From Streptococcus entericus DSM 14446 (GTDB lineage Bacteria > Bacillota > Bacilli > Lactobacillales > Streptococcaceae), in assembly GCF_000380025.1 (NCBI RefSeq), contig NZ_KB904167.1, forward strand, positions 62,001 through 126,000: a stretch of DNA of 64,000 nt, written 5' to 3'. Both the position numbers and the translations under genes were made by a program. The notes beneath the pieces are model-generated. The model worked only from the letters and a program-made list of their open reading frames with translations. It made no database searches and was not told the origin of the DNA. The first letter of the stretch is position 1. Each line of letters begins with the position of its first letter. Positions 63,173 through 64,000 of the stretch are shown here, piece by piece.

Positions 63173-64000
63173 ATGGGGGATAAACGACAAACACCCACCA
63201 TCAATGACCAGCAATTTTCGTTACAGATGCAGGCTGTCACAGACATCTATGCTAAGATGCAGATTGAGCTGTTTGACAGCATGATTAAACGCTTGATAAA
63301 AAGGGGTGCGGCTGACTTACAAGCCAACCCTTATATCTGGCAACTAGAAAAGTTGAATGAGATGCACATGCTCAATGAGGAAAACCTAAAAACCATTGTA
63401 GAGCGTGCAGGTATTGCAGAGGAGCTTTTGCGTGAGGTCATCGCTAACGAGGGGCTAAAGGTCTATAAAGACACTAAGGAGCAACTAGAGGAGGAGATGG
63501 GGCAATCTAGGAGTGGCAAGGTCAGGAATGGTGTTACAGACAGCCTAGAGGCTTATACATCCCAAGCAATCAGTGACCTCAATCTGATTAACTCAACCCT
63601 ACCAGACAGCATACAGGCGGTTTACAAGTCTGTCGTGGAGCATACGGTAGCTCAAGTAGTGGCTGGCACAATGACATCTGACCAAGCCTTAAAAAAGACC
63701 GTCATGCAATGGCAGAAGAAGAATTTTACAGGATTTGTGGATAAAGCAGGGCGTGAGTGGCGAGCGGATAGTTATGCTAGGGCTATCATCAAATCCACGA
63801 CTTACAAGGTCTATAATGAAATGCGGACTAGACCAGCAGAAGAAATGGGGATAGATACTTTTTACTACTCAATCAAAATGAGTGCTAGACCAGCGTGCAG
63901 CCCTCTTCAAGGTCAGATTGTAACCAAGGGGCAAGGTAGAACAGAAAAAGGTATTATAGTCCATAGTTTGCTTGATTATGGTCTAGGTACGGCTGGCGGT
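63173..64000 (+). CDS. Phage minor capsid protein 2-like (partial, runs off the window)
   Basis: Open frame from ATG 63173 (behind GAGGGGG) to the window end, 276 residues so far. FSLQMQAVTDIYAKMQIELF start, a helical middle, and SARPACSPLQGQIV near the end match phage minor capsid protein 2 (head morphogenesis, Mu gpF-like region). An earlier in-frame ATG at 63122 lacks a ribosome site. Directly follows the portal gene as usual. The C-terminus is missing. Confidence 0.82.
   Translation, partial: MGDKRQTPTINDQQFSLQMQAVTDIYAKMQIELFDSMIKRLIKRGAADLQANPYIWQLEKLNEMHMLNEENLKTIVERAGIAEELLREVIANEGLKVYKDTKEQLEEEMGQSRSGKVRNGVTDSLEAYTSQAISDLNLINSTLPDSIQAVYKSVVEHTVAQVVAGTMTSDQALKKTVMQWQKKNFTGFVDKAGREWRADSYARAIIKSTTYKVYNEMRTRPAEEMGIDTFYYSIKMSARPACSPLQGQIVTKGQGRTEKGIIVHSLLDYGLGTAGG

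Larger units (their letters stand above)
42838..64000. mobile_element. Prophage, left part (integration to capsid genes)
   Basis: Contiguous phage gene order: integrase, lysogeny module on the minus strand, Cro-like switch, replication and recombination genes, late regulator, terminase, portal, minor capsid. Inserted at tRNA-Arg(CCG). The right part is cut off. TerL of PBSX/SPP1 type, Gp6-like portal and minor capsid 2 indicate a tailed siphovirus-like phage. Confidence 0.93.

Overview
The window looks like the chromosome of a low-GC Gram-positive coccus, most likely a Streptococcus. The evidence is the streptococcal FabT-controlled type II fatty acid cluster (fabM-fabT-fabH-acpP-fabK-fabD-fabG-fabF-accB-fabZ-accC-accD-accA), a murI-rdgB-yfcE-cbpB-xerD-like-scpA-scpB-rluB-yidD run, an AGGAGG-type ribosome binding site in front of almost every gene, and short streptococcal intergenic repeats. 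The species cannot be fixed from the sequence alone; the gene set would fit the S. suis neighbourhood.

Bases 1-42650 are host chromosome. A decayed immunity-gene fragment opens the window. It is followed by an ABC-F ATPase, a GNAT acetyltransferase and a heterodimeric multidrug-type ABC exporter whose two subunits carry complementary losses in one ATP site. A divergent aspartokinase gene (minus strand) precedes the fatty acid cluster (7.8-19.1 kb), where two FabT-type operators, an acpP-fabK leader and repeat-filled gaps are visible. A T-box leader with a GUU (Val) specifier precedes a VOC protein, a flavin reductase-like protein and valS. Next come a truncated defence-type gene, pgpA-like, folD, an MBL hydrolase, an Lrp regulator, a lipoprotein, an MFS permease with a large ArsR-like protein, guaC, lysA, yneF, and the murI to yidD operon, in which the N-terminal domain of RdgB has been duplicated as a separate gene. 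ldh, an RNA methyltransferase and an HD hydrolase complete the host part.

From about 42.84 kb to the end (64.0 kb) is the left part of a prophage inserted at the 3' end of tRNA-Arg(CCG). Leftward genes are integrase, an Ltp-type superinfection-exclusion lipoprotein, an ImmA-like peptidase, a RelE/RelB-type toxin-antitoxin pair and the CI-like repressor. Rightward genes start with Cro and run through early and replication functions (a winged-helix replication protein, five 15-bp iterons, a hexapeptide-repeat protein), recombination (RecT, PD-(D/E)XK nuclease, SSB), a cytosine methyltransferase-like protein, many small phage proteins, a RusA-like fusion and an ArpU-like late regulator. A ParB/DUF4417 protein, terminase small and large subunits, the portal and a minor capsid protein cut by the window edge follow. 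The right end of the prophage (tail, lysis, attR) is outside the window.

The most unusual items are: a two-hairpin RNA module present twice in the prophage early region with identical stem-loops and a conserved second-loop sequence; an iteron array with an AT-rich tandem duplication; a 23-copy DNA-level hexapeptide repeat; a probable one-base frameshift in each of two phage genes; the duplicated RdgB N-domain with a 50-bp perfect repeat; and a GC-rich, terminator-ended non-coding island with a tRNA-like T-arm just before the terminase genes.
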